Below are positions 38,901-51,706 of a stretch of DNA of 64,000 nucleotides, one piece after another (the first letter of the stretch is position 1; every line of letters begins with the position of its first letter). Position numbers and translations under genes: made by a program. The stretch covers positions 76,534,028 to 76,598,027 of the forward strand of contig NC_088295.1 of the NCBI RefSeq assembly GCF_032854445.1. The letters run 5' to 3'. The DNA comes from Liolophura sinensis (Eukaryota > Mollusca > Polyplacophora > Chitonida > Chitonidae). The notes below the pieces were generated by a model. That model was given only the letters and a program-made list of their open reading frames with translations. It ran no database searches and was not told the origin of the DNA.

Positions 38901-41900
38901 CGGCATTCATAAGAGGCTCCTGGTTCATTACGCCTCGCTCGCGCGCCAACCGAGCCACGGAGACCCCAATTTCTTTTCTATTTATGTAGTAAATCTGTCA
39001 ACTTCAACCTGAAGAAAATATATATCCCCCAACTACCAGGTGGTAAAAAAACAACAGTTTGGTGTTTTACTGTTTGCCCCATAGTGCTTTCAACATGTCA
39101 GCTAACATAAATATAGAAAATTCGACCGCCATATTTACCGTGATTCACGAATACAACAGACAATTGAAGTCTGTTTTATCAGGTCGACCTTTGGTCTTGG
39201 AGATTTACATTGGAAAGTACTGTTCTATTTACCATCATGTGAGCTGTAGTACTAAGTACTGAGTTGATGAAACATTTTCGTACCATTTTGTTCCTCTGTT
39301 CCTCATACGATTTTATTATTTTTCCATTTCCCTTTACCTAACCACTTGGACTGTGGTAGTACTGGTTTTGTAAATGCAAGCATGTTTTCACCTCACCTGT
39401 CATAGGACACCTGTCTATCGCTGGCGAAGACGATGCTATGATCAAATTCACAAGCGCTGGTGAGAAGAAATGGTCCGGAATTAGGCTCGATCGCACAGGT
39501 ACTTTGTTTTTTTTTTCTTTGTCTTTATTGGATATGTGATTGCATATTCATTGTGATGACAACACAGATTCTGACCAAATTTAGACCTAATGTTATTTTC
39601 TTTTACCTAATTCTGCTGAAACCATGGCATTAGGGTGCATGTAATTTACTACTGTTGAAGCATTTAGATAAACAGTTAGAATAAAACCCTGACTGAGATA
39701 AATTGACAGGGGGCTGTATTTTGCCAGCTATGCATGATCATAATCACACTGTCGTCGCTGCTCTGCTTTTGCTGTGCTCTATGGCCTTTATGTTCTGTGT
39801 TGTGTGTGTGTGTGGTGGTGGTGGTGGTGGTTGGGGGGGGTGGGGGTGGGGGGTGGGGGGTGGGGGGGTGGGGGGTAATGGCGTGTACCCGCCCAATTGG
39901 ACGATTTAATGTTCTGTGTTGTATTCCCCAACTTCTGCATATAAACGGTGACATGCTTTCTCTGCAGGGCGTACTAGAAAATAGTTTTTACTATCGATAA
40001 TAAAGACAGTTCTAAATCAAGTGGCCATAATAAGACAGATCAGTAAAAAATCGATGCCTTAAAAACCTTTTTTCAGTATATTTTCACCTCAACAAATGTC
40101 ATAGAATACATGCATTGTGGAATCCCATTCTAGTTGATGTCCAGAATTCGCCGTTGGCAATCAGAGCTAATGTAGTAGATACATATCTTAGTCATGTTGG
40201 CGAGGAGGTTTTCCTGTTTGGACATACAATTTTCTTTCGGTTGCTTACACTTCATACCGAAGTACAGACATTCGCTCACCTATTTCAGCGATGTGCTTGT
40301 TTTTACACTGACCTGTATATAGGTTATGAAAAATCTGTTGACATTCATAATGGGGTTATATATATTCAAGCGCCGTCATCAATAAATGACAGGGTTTGCT
40401 GCTCAAAACCAAATGTTTTAACCTAGATCACATTTACGTCTACATGTAGTTGTGTGTGTAACAGTTTGCTTGTCATCAGAGAAAAATTCTAGCCAATATG
40501 TATTTGGTGTTGCACGATTTATTGTTGATATAAATAAACTCCAGTTGTGTACCACAACGTCATTACAGGTGCTTTTGAGTACGGTGTTACACACCAATCA
40601 AAGAAACAAACAAACATAAATAAATTAAAAATAAATAAATAAATAATGAAGAGCCACCATTTATCTCTGCTTACCTTTTCAGATTGTTTCGTTTTACACA
40701 CTATCGTGGACAAGGTCGGTACAGCTTGTTTCACCTTGACCAACACGACTCAGGTGGTGATGTCCGCCGTCAGGATGACCGATGGTGGCCAGGGCGTGAA
40801 TGCGGTTCTAGGTGTTGCTAGTAAGCTTCATTTCCGGGATGTCCATATCTCTCAGATGGCTACGGGAATATACCTTACTATAGAGGATGGAGCCTCTGTG
40901 GAAATGAACATCGAGGAAGCTACAGTTGTAGGATGCCAAAACGGATTTCGGCTTGATCGACAAAACAGTGGACAGGAAAGATTTCTTCGACTAGTCATGA
41001 CCAAGTCTGTGTTTCGACAAAACACACATTACGCCGTATATATGACCACAAACAACCACCCAACATCAGTGCTTATTTCACAGTGTTTGATGGAAGGCAG
41101 CTCCCGATATACTCATGGAATGTACGTTGATTTGAGATATGGTAATGTTTCAGTTATAAACAGTACATTCAAATCACTTGCGAGGCCAATAGATTTACGA
41201 TTCCATGATCAGTGCCAAAACATTAACATTGAGCGCAACCGCGTTGAAAATACCTTATCTCAGAGACATATTGATTTGTATAAATCTGGTTCTGGAAAAA
41301 GCGAAAACTGTACCTTGAACATTGTGGATAACATAGTTAGCCAGGATAGTGGCGACACTTCTCAAACCGGCGGGGTAAGGGTTTGGGCACGCTACGATAT
41401 TATGAGAATCAACTTAGACAGAAACAGCCTGTCAGGTATCAACTATCTGGCACTTTATCTCTATCTCTATCACACTTCCGCTCTTGTTTCTGTTTCCGAA
41501 AACGTTATCGCTGACTGCGAAAAAGCCATGCACGTTGAAGCATATGGTGGGTCGGCAACTGTCAGCATACATCAAAATACGGTTCTAAGAAATTTTGGAA
41601 CGGATATTATCAAACTCATAACAGCTGATTATTTAAAACGTCCACTGGAGTTTGAAAGAAATTCGATGCGAAATAACTCCAACACAGTTGTTACTGTTGA
41701 GGCGTCAAATGCTTTACTACACTACAACGTATTCAACAACCCGGATGCAACGTCCAATATTAAAGTGTCCACATCACAAGGAGGTTACGGGGATGTGAAC
41801 GCCACTCTGAATTACTGGGGCAGTGTTGATTCAAGGCAGATTGCGGGAAAGTTGTACGACCAGAGATCAAACCCTGCACTACCTCTCGTCATATATCAAC

Positions 41901-44900
41901 CCTACTTTGAGAACAGCTCCCTATCTTCGGTTTACGAGGAGACGCGGAGGTTTGTGACTCCAGACGGTATTCTTGGTGGTGACGTCAATGGCAACGTCAC
42001 ATTGACTGTAGAGGGAAGCCCGTACACCGCCGTTAGTTCCATTAACGTACTCCCCGGTGACGTTCTTCAGGTTGAAGCAGGTGTCGAGATCAACTTTTTG
42101 CCGAACATTGGCGTCACCGTCGAAGGTATCAGAATCCTATTTATAAGAAGACTGTAGAAAACATTATGCCATGTTTTTCATGTACATACGAACTGTCTTG
42201 ATGGAGATGCTTTATCTCATTAATTTGTATGAGTTACAAGTAATTATAGTTCCAAGTGTCTTATCAACTCTTAACAACGGTTTACTTCATAAACTTACTG
42301 TAAAGGTTTTTTATAGATCTGGAGTGAGTTAGCAGAATATTCGTCTAGGTTTTCATAACACACTTGACTTTGAGTAGTCTTTTATCTGCAGAAATAAACA
42401 CATTTTTGTAACTTTCAAGGAACGACAACTGTTTAATGAAGGCCCGGCAATCCAACTATTCTATTCGTAAAACTATTTGCATTTTCATGAGGAAAACCTA
42501 ACATTGTCCTGTCAGAAGATACTGGAGATCAAAAAGGAATAATTCACAATCGATTTTAAGCGCAAATATTTATTTCAAACGTATGGATGTTGTGAGCCAA
42601 GTATCGAAAGCAGAGCTATGGCCGTTAACCTGTAAAACCATATTCAGTGAAACTAACCAAGTTCTTCTAGAGTTAGAAATTTGAAGTAGTTGAGTCAAAT
42701 TTAAAATAAAAAAGTTTTCCATGGTTTCTATGATTGTTTGACTAATTTTCTGCCAAACAGATCATTACTTTGTTGAAAGATAATTCTAGCCGAAGACAAC
42801 TTTACGGTTAAATTTATCCATTCCTGACGCTTTGGTAGCAGTACTCTAAACAACGTCCATGACCCACATTTATCAAACGTCTTAAGATTTTGGTAAAAAA
42901 TTCAAACACAGCTAAAATTAAAATACTTGGCTCTGAAAACCCTTTAAATCTGTATATTAATTATTTACTTCAGAACAATATGAAAAGCATAATTTGAGAA
43001 ATCTTAAGTAGCTTGATAATTACGAGTGCTTATGGTATAATAGTATGTTTGTACCTAATTTCTCACCCAAAAATTTTCATCGAAATCAATACTTGTCATG
43101 TTATGCATGTCTTAGAGTTTGAAATAATGCCAGACAATGTCCTATGGTTTTAATATCAATAGAAACCGAGTGAATTTATATGTTCTCCAAAGTATCGTCA
43201 GACGAGCAGCTCGGTAACGGTACATCACATTCAAGCTAAATATGGCTGCCTATATAAACCAGTCTATAAAATCTACGACTTCAAATATCAAAAATTAATT
43301 ATTTTGTCCTTTTTCGATGCCTTAGTTTCTTTACCGGATCAAAAATGTGCAGTGTTTCCATGTAAGAGATATATGTAATTTCAACTTATGGCGGACTAGG
43401 TGAAATCGCATTGCATCAGGCAGTTAATGTTTCGCAGAGTTGTGCGGACCCAGTTTCCAGCTGACCCATAATGACGTTATATCTGATCTAAATGATGATA
43501 TTTGCTTACACACTGAGCGAATACCACGCACACCCTTATGCGAATTAATTATCCCACACTGTCTTACCACAGGTGCATTAATCGTGGAGGGCAACATCGA
43601 TAATCCGGTGAATTTCTTACCTCAATCGACGGAGAAAAAGTGGCGTGGGATTGAATTTCTGCACACTGGTAAGTGCTGAGTTCTGTTGGGTGTGAACATA
43701 TCAAGGTATTTGCCAACTAGTGCACATTACACCAGTAAACGATCCAATAATTTTATCCATAGGTAAACATTATTAGTATGGTCCAAATGTCTAAAATGTA
43801 AGAAACAAAGGTAGTTTTGGATGTTTTTCTTCACTCGAAGAATTAATCTGTTAATTTGAACGGAAAGTCTGTTTTCTTAGTGATGCTAGAATGTATTCTG
43901 TAATTACAACATAATATTCTGCCATATTCCAGATAATATGCTGTTGGTTTTGTAAATTCTTTATGTTGAATTAAGTGTTATATTTAACAGAATAATCGGC
44001 TGCAATAACAGAATGCATTCTAGCGTCACTCTTACAACAGACTTTCTGTTAAATTTAACCCCTTGTTTTTTTTTTGGGAGAGTATGAACGCTCCAGTATC
44101 ATTTTGCAGGACAAAGATACAGCCAAGACAATAACTACAAGAACGCCTGAAAAGGCGATAAATTAATAAAAGCTGAACATCAAGTTAATTAATCAAATGT
44201 CAGGCTGTTTTGTAATTAAACTAAACACGGAAAGACAACTAGGAAACACAATTTATTTAGCTTTTAAGATCTGGATATGGAGATATCTTACAAGAAGTTC
44301 TTCAGTAAGACATTAGGTTTGTGGATATCACACCTTTTTGCTCTCAGTACTGATCAAGGCATTATAAAATGGATAATTTATGGTTAGTTTTAAACATAGT
44401 TGAAACTGAGTTTAATATCATCCACGTGGCTTCCAAACGTTTTGTGGGGAAATAATGTCCTACAATGTTTAAAATGTGGATTGTGCCTTTAACACAGATA
44501 ATACTATCACAGAAATGCAGATAAACATTAGAATAAATGACACCGGTACTTTTGTTACGCATTGCAGAGTACTTTCCGAATCCGGACATCCGTCTCGTTG
44601 CCGGCAAACTGCCGAACGAAGGTCGTGTCGAAGTACGTTATAATGGCGAATTTGGGACAATTTGCGACGACAATTTTGGCCAGGAAGACGCCATGGTGGT
44701 TTGTCGAATGCTTGGCTATGAGTAAGTAATACATGCCGTTACCTTGTTGTAAGTTTCTCAACGTCGTTTGCTTAACGCTGCAACAACGTAGTCAAGGTAA
44801 CTATGAATTAGTGTTTAAATTCAAAAGCCAAACTGTCTTTCAAAATGCCACGAATTGCATCGAAGTTAGTCAGTAGAAATACAATCATTAACTTTTACTT

Positions 44901-47900
44901 TGACAAAAAAGCAGGCATTTAAGAAAAGGGATTACAATAATCTGTCAGCTTGGTATATGGCCTTGTATCTTGTTAGTCCACGGGGAGGGGTCACCGTCAA
45001 GGCAAGAGCAGCGTATGGACGCGGAAGTGGGACCATCTGGATGGACGATATCAACTGTATCGGTGACGAGCTCAACGTAACGTCCTGTATTTTTAATGGC
45101 TGGGGCAATCATAACTGTGGTCATTGGCAAGATGTTGGGGTAATCTGTCATGGAAATAGACTCAAGGAAACCAAGCCAGGTGAGGTTTTCAGTTATACCT
45201 CGGCAAAACCAAACCAAGTAAAATTTACAGGTAATACTGATAGACGCAGAGAAACAAAACCGGTCGAGTCTCACAAAGTCTCCATTTTCCTTTGACTCAA
45301 GAAAATCTACCCAGGTAAGCTTCTCAGATGCTAATGATTAAGTGAAGGAAGACAAACCACGTGGGATTTTCAGTTAATGTTGATAGACTCAAGAAAGCTA
45401 GCTAGGGGAGTTTCTCAGCTAATGTTGATAGACTCAAGGTAATCTGTCATGTTGCTAGATTCAAGGAGGCTATGCGAGCTTCCCAGAGTGTTGACAGAAA
45501 TCAAAACATAAATTAAAGATGCTACCTTCCTTACAGCGATACCAGTGACCAGACACCAAGATCCAACTGAATGTCAAATAAGAAAACACTATAAAACTAA
45601 TGCACTAAAATAATTTGTCACCATCGGAAAAATTATGCTTTGTCAAGCATCTTTTTACCAACTGACACTAACACACATAACGACGAATAACTGGATTTAA
45701 CTGCCCAAACACATAGACAATGGAAAATTCAATAAATCCAACCCGCATGTACAAATTGTAACAGTGTTTACAAAACAGACAACATGGAGAAAAAGCATGA
45801 CAGAAATGAAAATAACCAACTGTGTTTGAATCCAACACTACCAGATATCATATACAATGCGTCTAGTGCTGAAAAGCACCACTGCGTCTTGTCCGCGTTA
45901 GGCCATGTTAGGCCATTAAGTATGTACATTTCAACGTTGCTCGACACATGGCCTGCAATCACCTCACTCTAGTGTCCCATCTGGTTTGCCTGAGCTCAGT
46001 TCAGATTTGAGAGCGGGCAAGGACAAAGTGCATGTAGGTGACAGGAAATGTTAGGAGAATGTACAGATATGACATTGTGGTCTAAATAGTTTTAAAAGGA
46101 ATAAGCGATGTTACATCAAAAAACATCCCCAGTCCAAAGCCATGGCTTACGGTTTCGTAGTTACTTTTCTGTGCGGCATCCTAAAGCGTAGACCTTAAAT
46201 TCAAATTTTTCGTTTGCACATGACGTCACATCATATGTATAGTTAAAACCTAATTTGCAAACATATTGCACCTTTTTCAAAACAAGTAGTCTCCAGGAAA
46301 CGCTTGTTATGTGTCCTAAATTTTAATCAATCTTACATTGAGTTTTGGAGAAGATGACTGTTAAATGTTTTAAATTCAACCCAAAATAGTTGACAGGTCA
46401 CGTTACTGAGGACACCCAACTCGTAAGAGCACATCTCCGGGTCTACCACGCACCTAAGTTTCACGCATTTCTGTTGAGCCTTTTTACCTGTAGAAGTTGT
46501 TCAATATTAAAAAATGTAAAAATAGTATCTTTTTAGAATGTACCTCTTCTGGTTTACCGACGTCACTTCCGGTTTTTTGCATAAATCGCATTTTCGGAAT
46601 CAGCGTATTAAACTGCATCAGATAGGAATTTTGGCAGGACACCCTCTGAAGAAGTGTGGAAATTATGAGCAAGTCACGAATTTTTTGGTCACATGACATT
46701 TTCACCCAGTAGACAGCTTGTACAATTTTCAACCAACCAAATTCTCATCTTCAAACTTAACATGCATAGTCTGTGTACAACTGCAGTTTACATTTCAGCT
46801 CATTCACATTAGCCGGTCTGGAAAAGAATATTTTTTAGCTTCTCATCAAAACCCAAGGAGGCCGCCAAGTCACGTGATCATATCTGCCCAAAAGTTACGA
46901 TACACAACTTCAAGTGATACAGACAAACACATTAAAATTTCACAATCTAACCTAGACTAAACTAACTGTTTTCACTAGAAACGCGTCACAATTTTGGTGA
47001 GTTACCATAGGATTCGAGTTACACGTCATTGTAATTACGAAACTGACAAAAGTTTTTTAACCATATCTCAAAAAGTTACATAGATAGGCACAATACAAAA
47101 GCAGATTCGGAATCATCGTTGCCAGATACACCAGAATACATGAAAACATTATCAAACTTAGACGTCATAACTTCAACCAAAGGCTAGCTTCCAAAGCTTT
47201 CGATGAATGTCCAAGTTTTTTTTTTCAAACTTTCTCTGTCTGGGATCACACTACCATTACATCAAATGTCAAAGGCATTCGATCGTTGGTTCTTGAGAAG
47301 AAGATTTTTAACGGTTTTAATCAAAACCCAAGATGGACACCATGTCACGTTAGCAAAGTTAACCAAAAACAGCCAAAATTTGCGTTGTCCTTTAACAGCT
47401 CTTAAAGTTTGCAAAAAGCTTTCAAGAAAACGGAAGAAAAATAATAAAAATCACAGCACAGAGTGCTGGGCCACCGGCCAACTGTATGTATCACAGTTGT
47501 CAATCTTTATTTAGACCCAATGACTGATTTCAGGAAACCAAGCCAGGTGGATTTCTCTTCCAAAAGCATAGCATACAAAAATGACCTAATCCAAAGACTG
47601 GTGCAAGTCAAAACAACAAGTAAACAACAAAAGCTGTTTACTACTGAGTAAATAATAAATGCAGATGTTATTTAAACATATAGAGTTAATGTAATTTGGC
47701 TAGTGCTGTGGAAAGGGTTGGGACAGTAAATAAAAAAAAGGATGCTAGAAACTGAAGCGTTGCTCAATAAAATTGTGCAGTGGCAAAAATTGTGGTCATG
47801 CTCTGCTAGTCTTTGTAACAGAATAGCTTTGTTTTAGTGGATAAATATAACAGCAAACGGCTCTTTCAGTAATTAGGGAAAAATGTTGCTACGGTAATGA

Positions 47901-50900
47901 AATAATTTATGTACATGTACATTATTCTTTCCATTTTGCTCTGATTTTCCTATTGTTTTCACACAATGCCTTTCCTACCAACTTATTACTCTTAAATTTT
48001 TCTCACCTTAACGTGCTTTATGATGTCTTAAATACCTGCATGCATTTTACCACCAAAGCTATATGTATGATCCAGTGGAATCCTGGTAGTACTGAGGATT
48101 GCACAAACACAGTGATCGAACTATAAATTAACCTATACGACTTACATTATCGGAGTTACCTTGGTCAAGGAGGCCAAGCTAGACATACTCCTCAATTAGT
48201 TTGATACATTCAAGGAACCAATCCAGACGAGCTCCTCATACTTAATGGTGATGGCAGCAAATAAAAGAAAGCCAAGCGATTTTTTTAAAGAATGTCGATA
48301 ATAGCACTAAACCAAGCAAGACCAGCAGCTTCCGAGTTAGTCTTCATCGATTCAAAGAAAACTGGCACAACTAATAAAAAACTGTGATTAAATAATTTTT
48401 TTATACATTTTTAAAACCTTTTCTAAAACAGATAAAACGTTTGAAACCACCTATAAGCCAGATTTACTCTGTCCAAAGTTCTACCATGCTTAAAGAGGCT
48501 ATACCACATATTTGTGGCAAAAACACTATATTCGCTGATAAAATCAGTGTTTCTCTATTTATTACGAATAAGTTAAATGATTGCCCTTCAGATATTTTCT
48601 GATTTAAAATAACTGTAGAACACCTATTTACAGTATTAAAGTTATTCTAAATTTTGAAAGTTATGAAGTAAAAGATATCACACATTTTACAAACTTGATC
48701 GATTTTGAAATATAATACGTGAACAAACAAGGTCAAAAATTTGTGAGATTAAATTATTTGGGCTAGTACAAAACACATGTAATAGGAAACGTTTTGTCAG
48801 ATCGTTTGCTAAGATTCACCGGTATATCTATTTAAGGCTTATTGAGATAAAATCAGATTGAGAAACCACCAATCCTCCTTATGGATAATGGGTCCACAAA
48901 AAATACCGAAAACTTGTTACAGAACAATGACTAAAATTAACACCATTTCCATGAAATGTCCATGGCAATCTACATTGTACTCCATCAACATCAAATGAAC
49001 AGATCATTTGCCACGGACACCTTTTTCCATTCACGATGAGGTCATACGTCGGCGGTAAACCTACCACTGACTCTTTGCCCTAAACGATCTTGGCTTGGGA
49101 GTGGTTGTGACAGCAAACGCATTCATCCTGGAACTGCAGAAACTCATAAACATAAATAGCGATGACATCGTCACATACATCTCTGGATTTTCATGCTGTG
49201 ACTCATCTTCACTATTGCTAGTCACCTGGTCGCTTCCACTGTCGTCATTAGCTTGTCTTCGATTAGGTTCACGACGTAAGATTTGCAAGCTGAAATGATT
49301 TTCTTCAGTCAAAGCTGTAGCGTTCAACAGTTTGCTCGCTCGTATATCATTGTTACTGCTTTTTGTCTCGTAGAGGAGCTTTTTGATATATTTAACTACA
49401 ACGACGTAATTAAGATGATCTAATGTCTGCACTATAAGCGTAGAGAACCTCAACTTTTTGTGTTGCCTTCTAAGAATTCACGCATAGTTGAGCCAAAGTT
49501 GCTAACTATTTTATTTCACATCACGTACAACTGTACCATTTCAGGTATAGTTTTATAAACCATGATTTCTGAAGTGCTGACCACCCTCGTATTGGTGAAA
49601 TATTGTTGAGTATGACGTAAACCACCGATCAGATAAATAGATAAATATGATCTCTGGCTGTGCGTGTTAGCAGGGATGCAAGTGTCTATTTCCGTGCATT
49701 AATCCATGCATCATTTTAAAATTATGATAAAATGAAATGCCCAGCGAACCCCTGTCTTGATTCCTGGTTTAGATGGGATCTGTTTTTTTCTTCATGACAC
49801 TAAGACAAGTATGGAATGTCAGCTAGCTTTAAAACAAGGGGAGATTATAACCATATTATGAGACAAGAAATCTGGCACGACTTAGTACATGTACTTGTCT
49901 CTTTTCTTGGTTGCAGGCGCGTTGATATCCCAGCTACACTTCTTATTGGTGAATGAAACAACGGATGGAATCAAAATTCATGGAACACTTCCCAGATGAA
50001 TGCTGTGTCTGTAACGTTTTCATCGGCTGATGGTTTTTTGTTTGAATACCCCATTGTACGACAGGATACATCAATAAATATGCTGTTAGCTGCATTTAAT
50101 TCCAAAGCAGGGATACACGTATACTTTGGTCGCCAGGAGTTTGCTCCATACCTTAATGTTAATTCGGTCTTCCTTCGGAATAACACTAACACTGGCATAC
50201 GAGTGGAGAATAATGGCAAGCTTGAGGTAAACAGTTGTGAAGTGTACGGTTCAAAAACCGCAATCAGTCTTGAGTCGAACTTAGCAGGTTCCTTGATTTT
50301 CCGTGCTTGTGATTTCCACGATAATTCCGAGCGAGTGATATCATCCCAACGACACACATCTTCTGGGGGAAACTTTTCCTTTGTTCTGGCTGACAGTTCA
50401 ATTCATGATCACAGTTATTACATTTATTGGTCGTGGAACTACAGACCTTTGATTGATATTTATCCCAATGACCGACTTGAGCAGGCTACGTGGACATTTA
50501 AAAATAATAAGTTTTTCAATATGTCCATTTCTGGTACAATTTTAGACATAGATGCTCGATATGTTCGCTCTGAACTCAACGTTTATATCACTGGGAACCA
50601 ATTCATGGACATCGCTCGCGGAAGAGCTGTTGAAGTGAGAACAAGTATTAGGTCATCCATTAACATTGCCAATAATCTGTTTGAGAACATCACAGATCCT
50701 CGCGCCAATGCTTTGGTCGAAATTTATCAACACGTAATTAACGCAACAGTACGTGTTGAAAACAACACGTTTCAGGCCAATGGAGTTTCTAGCATGGTCT
50801 ATCTTTCAGGGGAATCGGGGACCTTTCCCTATACATACATAATATCAAACACGTTCCTCAACAACTCCGTTAGTAACACAATTCTCAGTGCTATTTCAGG

Positions 50901-51668
50901 CTTTCAAGCCCGGAACAACATATTCACGAATCCAAGAGCATCATGTGAAATTAAAGCACCAGACTTTAATGACTTTGCTCCGATTGATGCCTTAAATTGC
51001 TACTGGGGGTTTGGTGACTTAGACAAAATAGTACAGCGGGTGTGCTCGTTTGAGAAGGACATGCGTTTATCCCGGGTAAACTTCATTCCCTACCTGCTGT
51101 CAGCTGATTTGGGGAACAAGGTGGATATTACGGACGGGACCTTCCATTTGGACACTCTGATTGGCGGAGTGGTAACGGGCACTATTACCCTTGCTAAAGG
51201 ACCTGAACCAGTCGTCATATCTAGATCTGTTTATGTTGAGTGAGTTCACATCTTAATTTTCTTTCCCTTGCCTCTAAAAGTATTTCAAGCATACGTACAC
51301 AAAGCGTTAATTGGTAATATATACCCCCGCTTATATCTAGCAATCAGTTTTAGTGTAAACGCTTTTTTTGTAATATTAACCTTTGAAATTTGAAAAGAAA
51401 TTAACATCTAAAACTTTCCTGTTGCTTGAAATATCAAATTATAAGGAGCGCCTGACTTTATTTTATACGTATATGCAGGCCAGATGGGTCGCCCAAAAAC
51501 GCAAATATATACACAGTTATTAAAAGCAAGGTTCACGGTTTTTATGCTAAAAAGTTGTGTATAATTTTTGCTTGTGTCTCAAACAGGGAAAATGCGGTGC
51601 TGGTCATTGAAGCAGGATCAACTGTGGAATTCGAGGAAGACTGCGGTATCTTTGTCAAAGGTATGCAT

Positions 51669-51706
<38 letters not shown>

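Larger units (their letters stand above)
45180..49916 (+). other. Intron 12, the longest intron after intron 1
   Basis: It starts with decayed copies of the SRCR exon end and continues with AT-rich sequence. Further echoes of that exon end are near 47.5 and 48.2 kb, and an S2 stub is near 49.6 kb. An open minus-strand frame of 130 codons at 49.06-49.45 kb has no domain signature. No second SRCR domain was found. Confidence 0.55.

Noticed and set aside
49061-49453. 130-codon minus-strand open frame inside intron 12
   Set aside because: Low-complexity Asn/Ser/Glu content, no start context, splice or domain support.
49949-49995. A 47-base intron that would restore frame in exon 13
   Set aside because: It starts GTGAAT and ends CCCAG so it is formally possible, but it removes coil-like coding sequence and is far shorter than the other introns in the gene.
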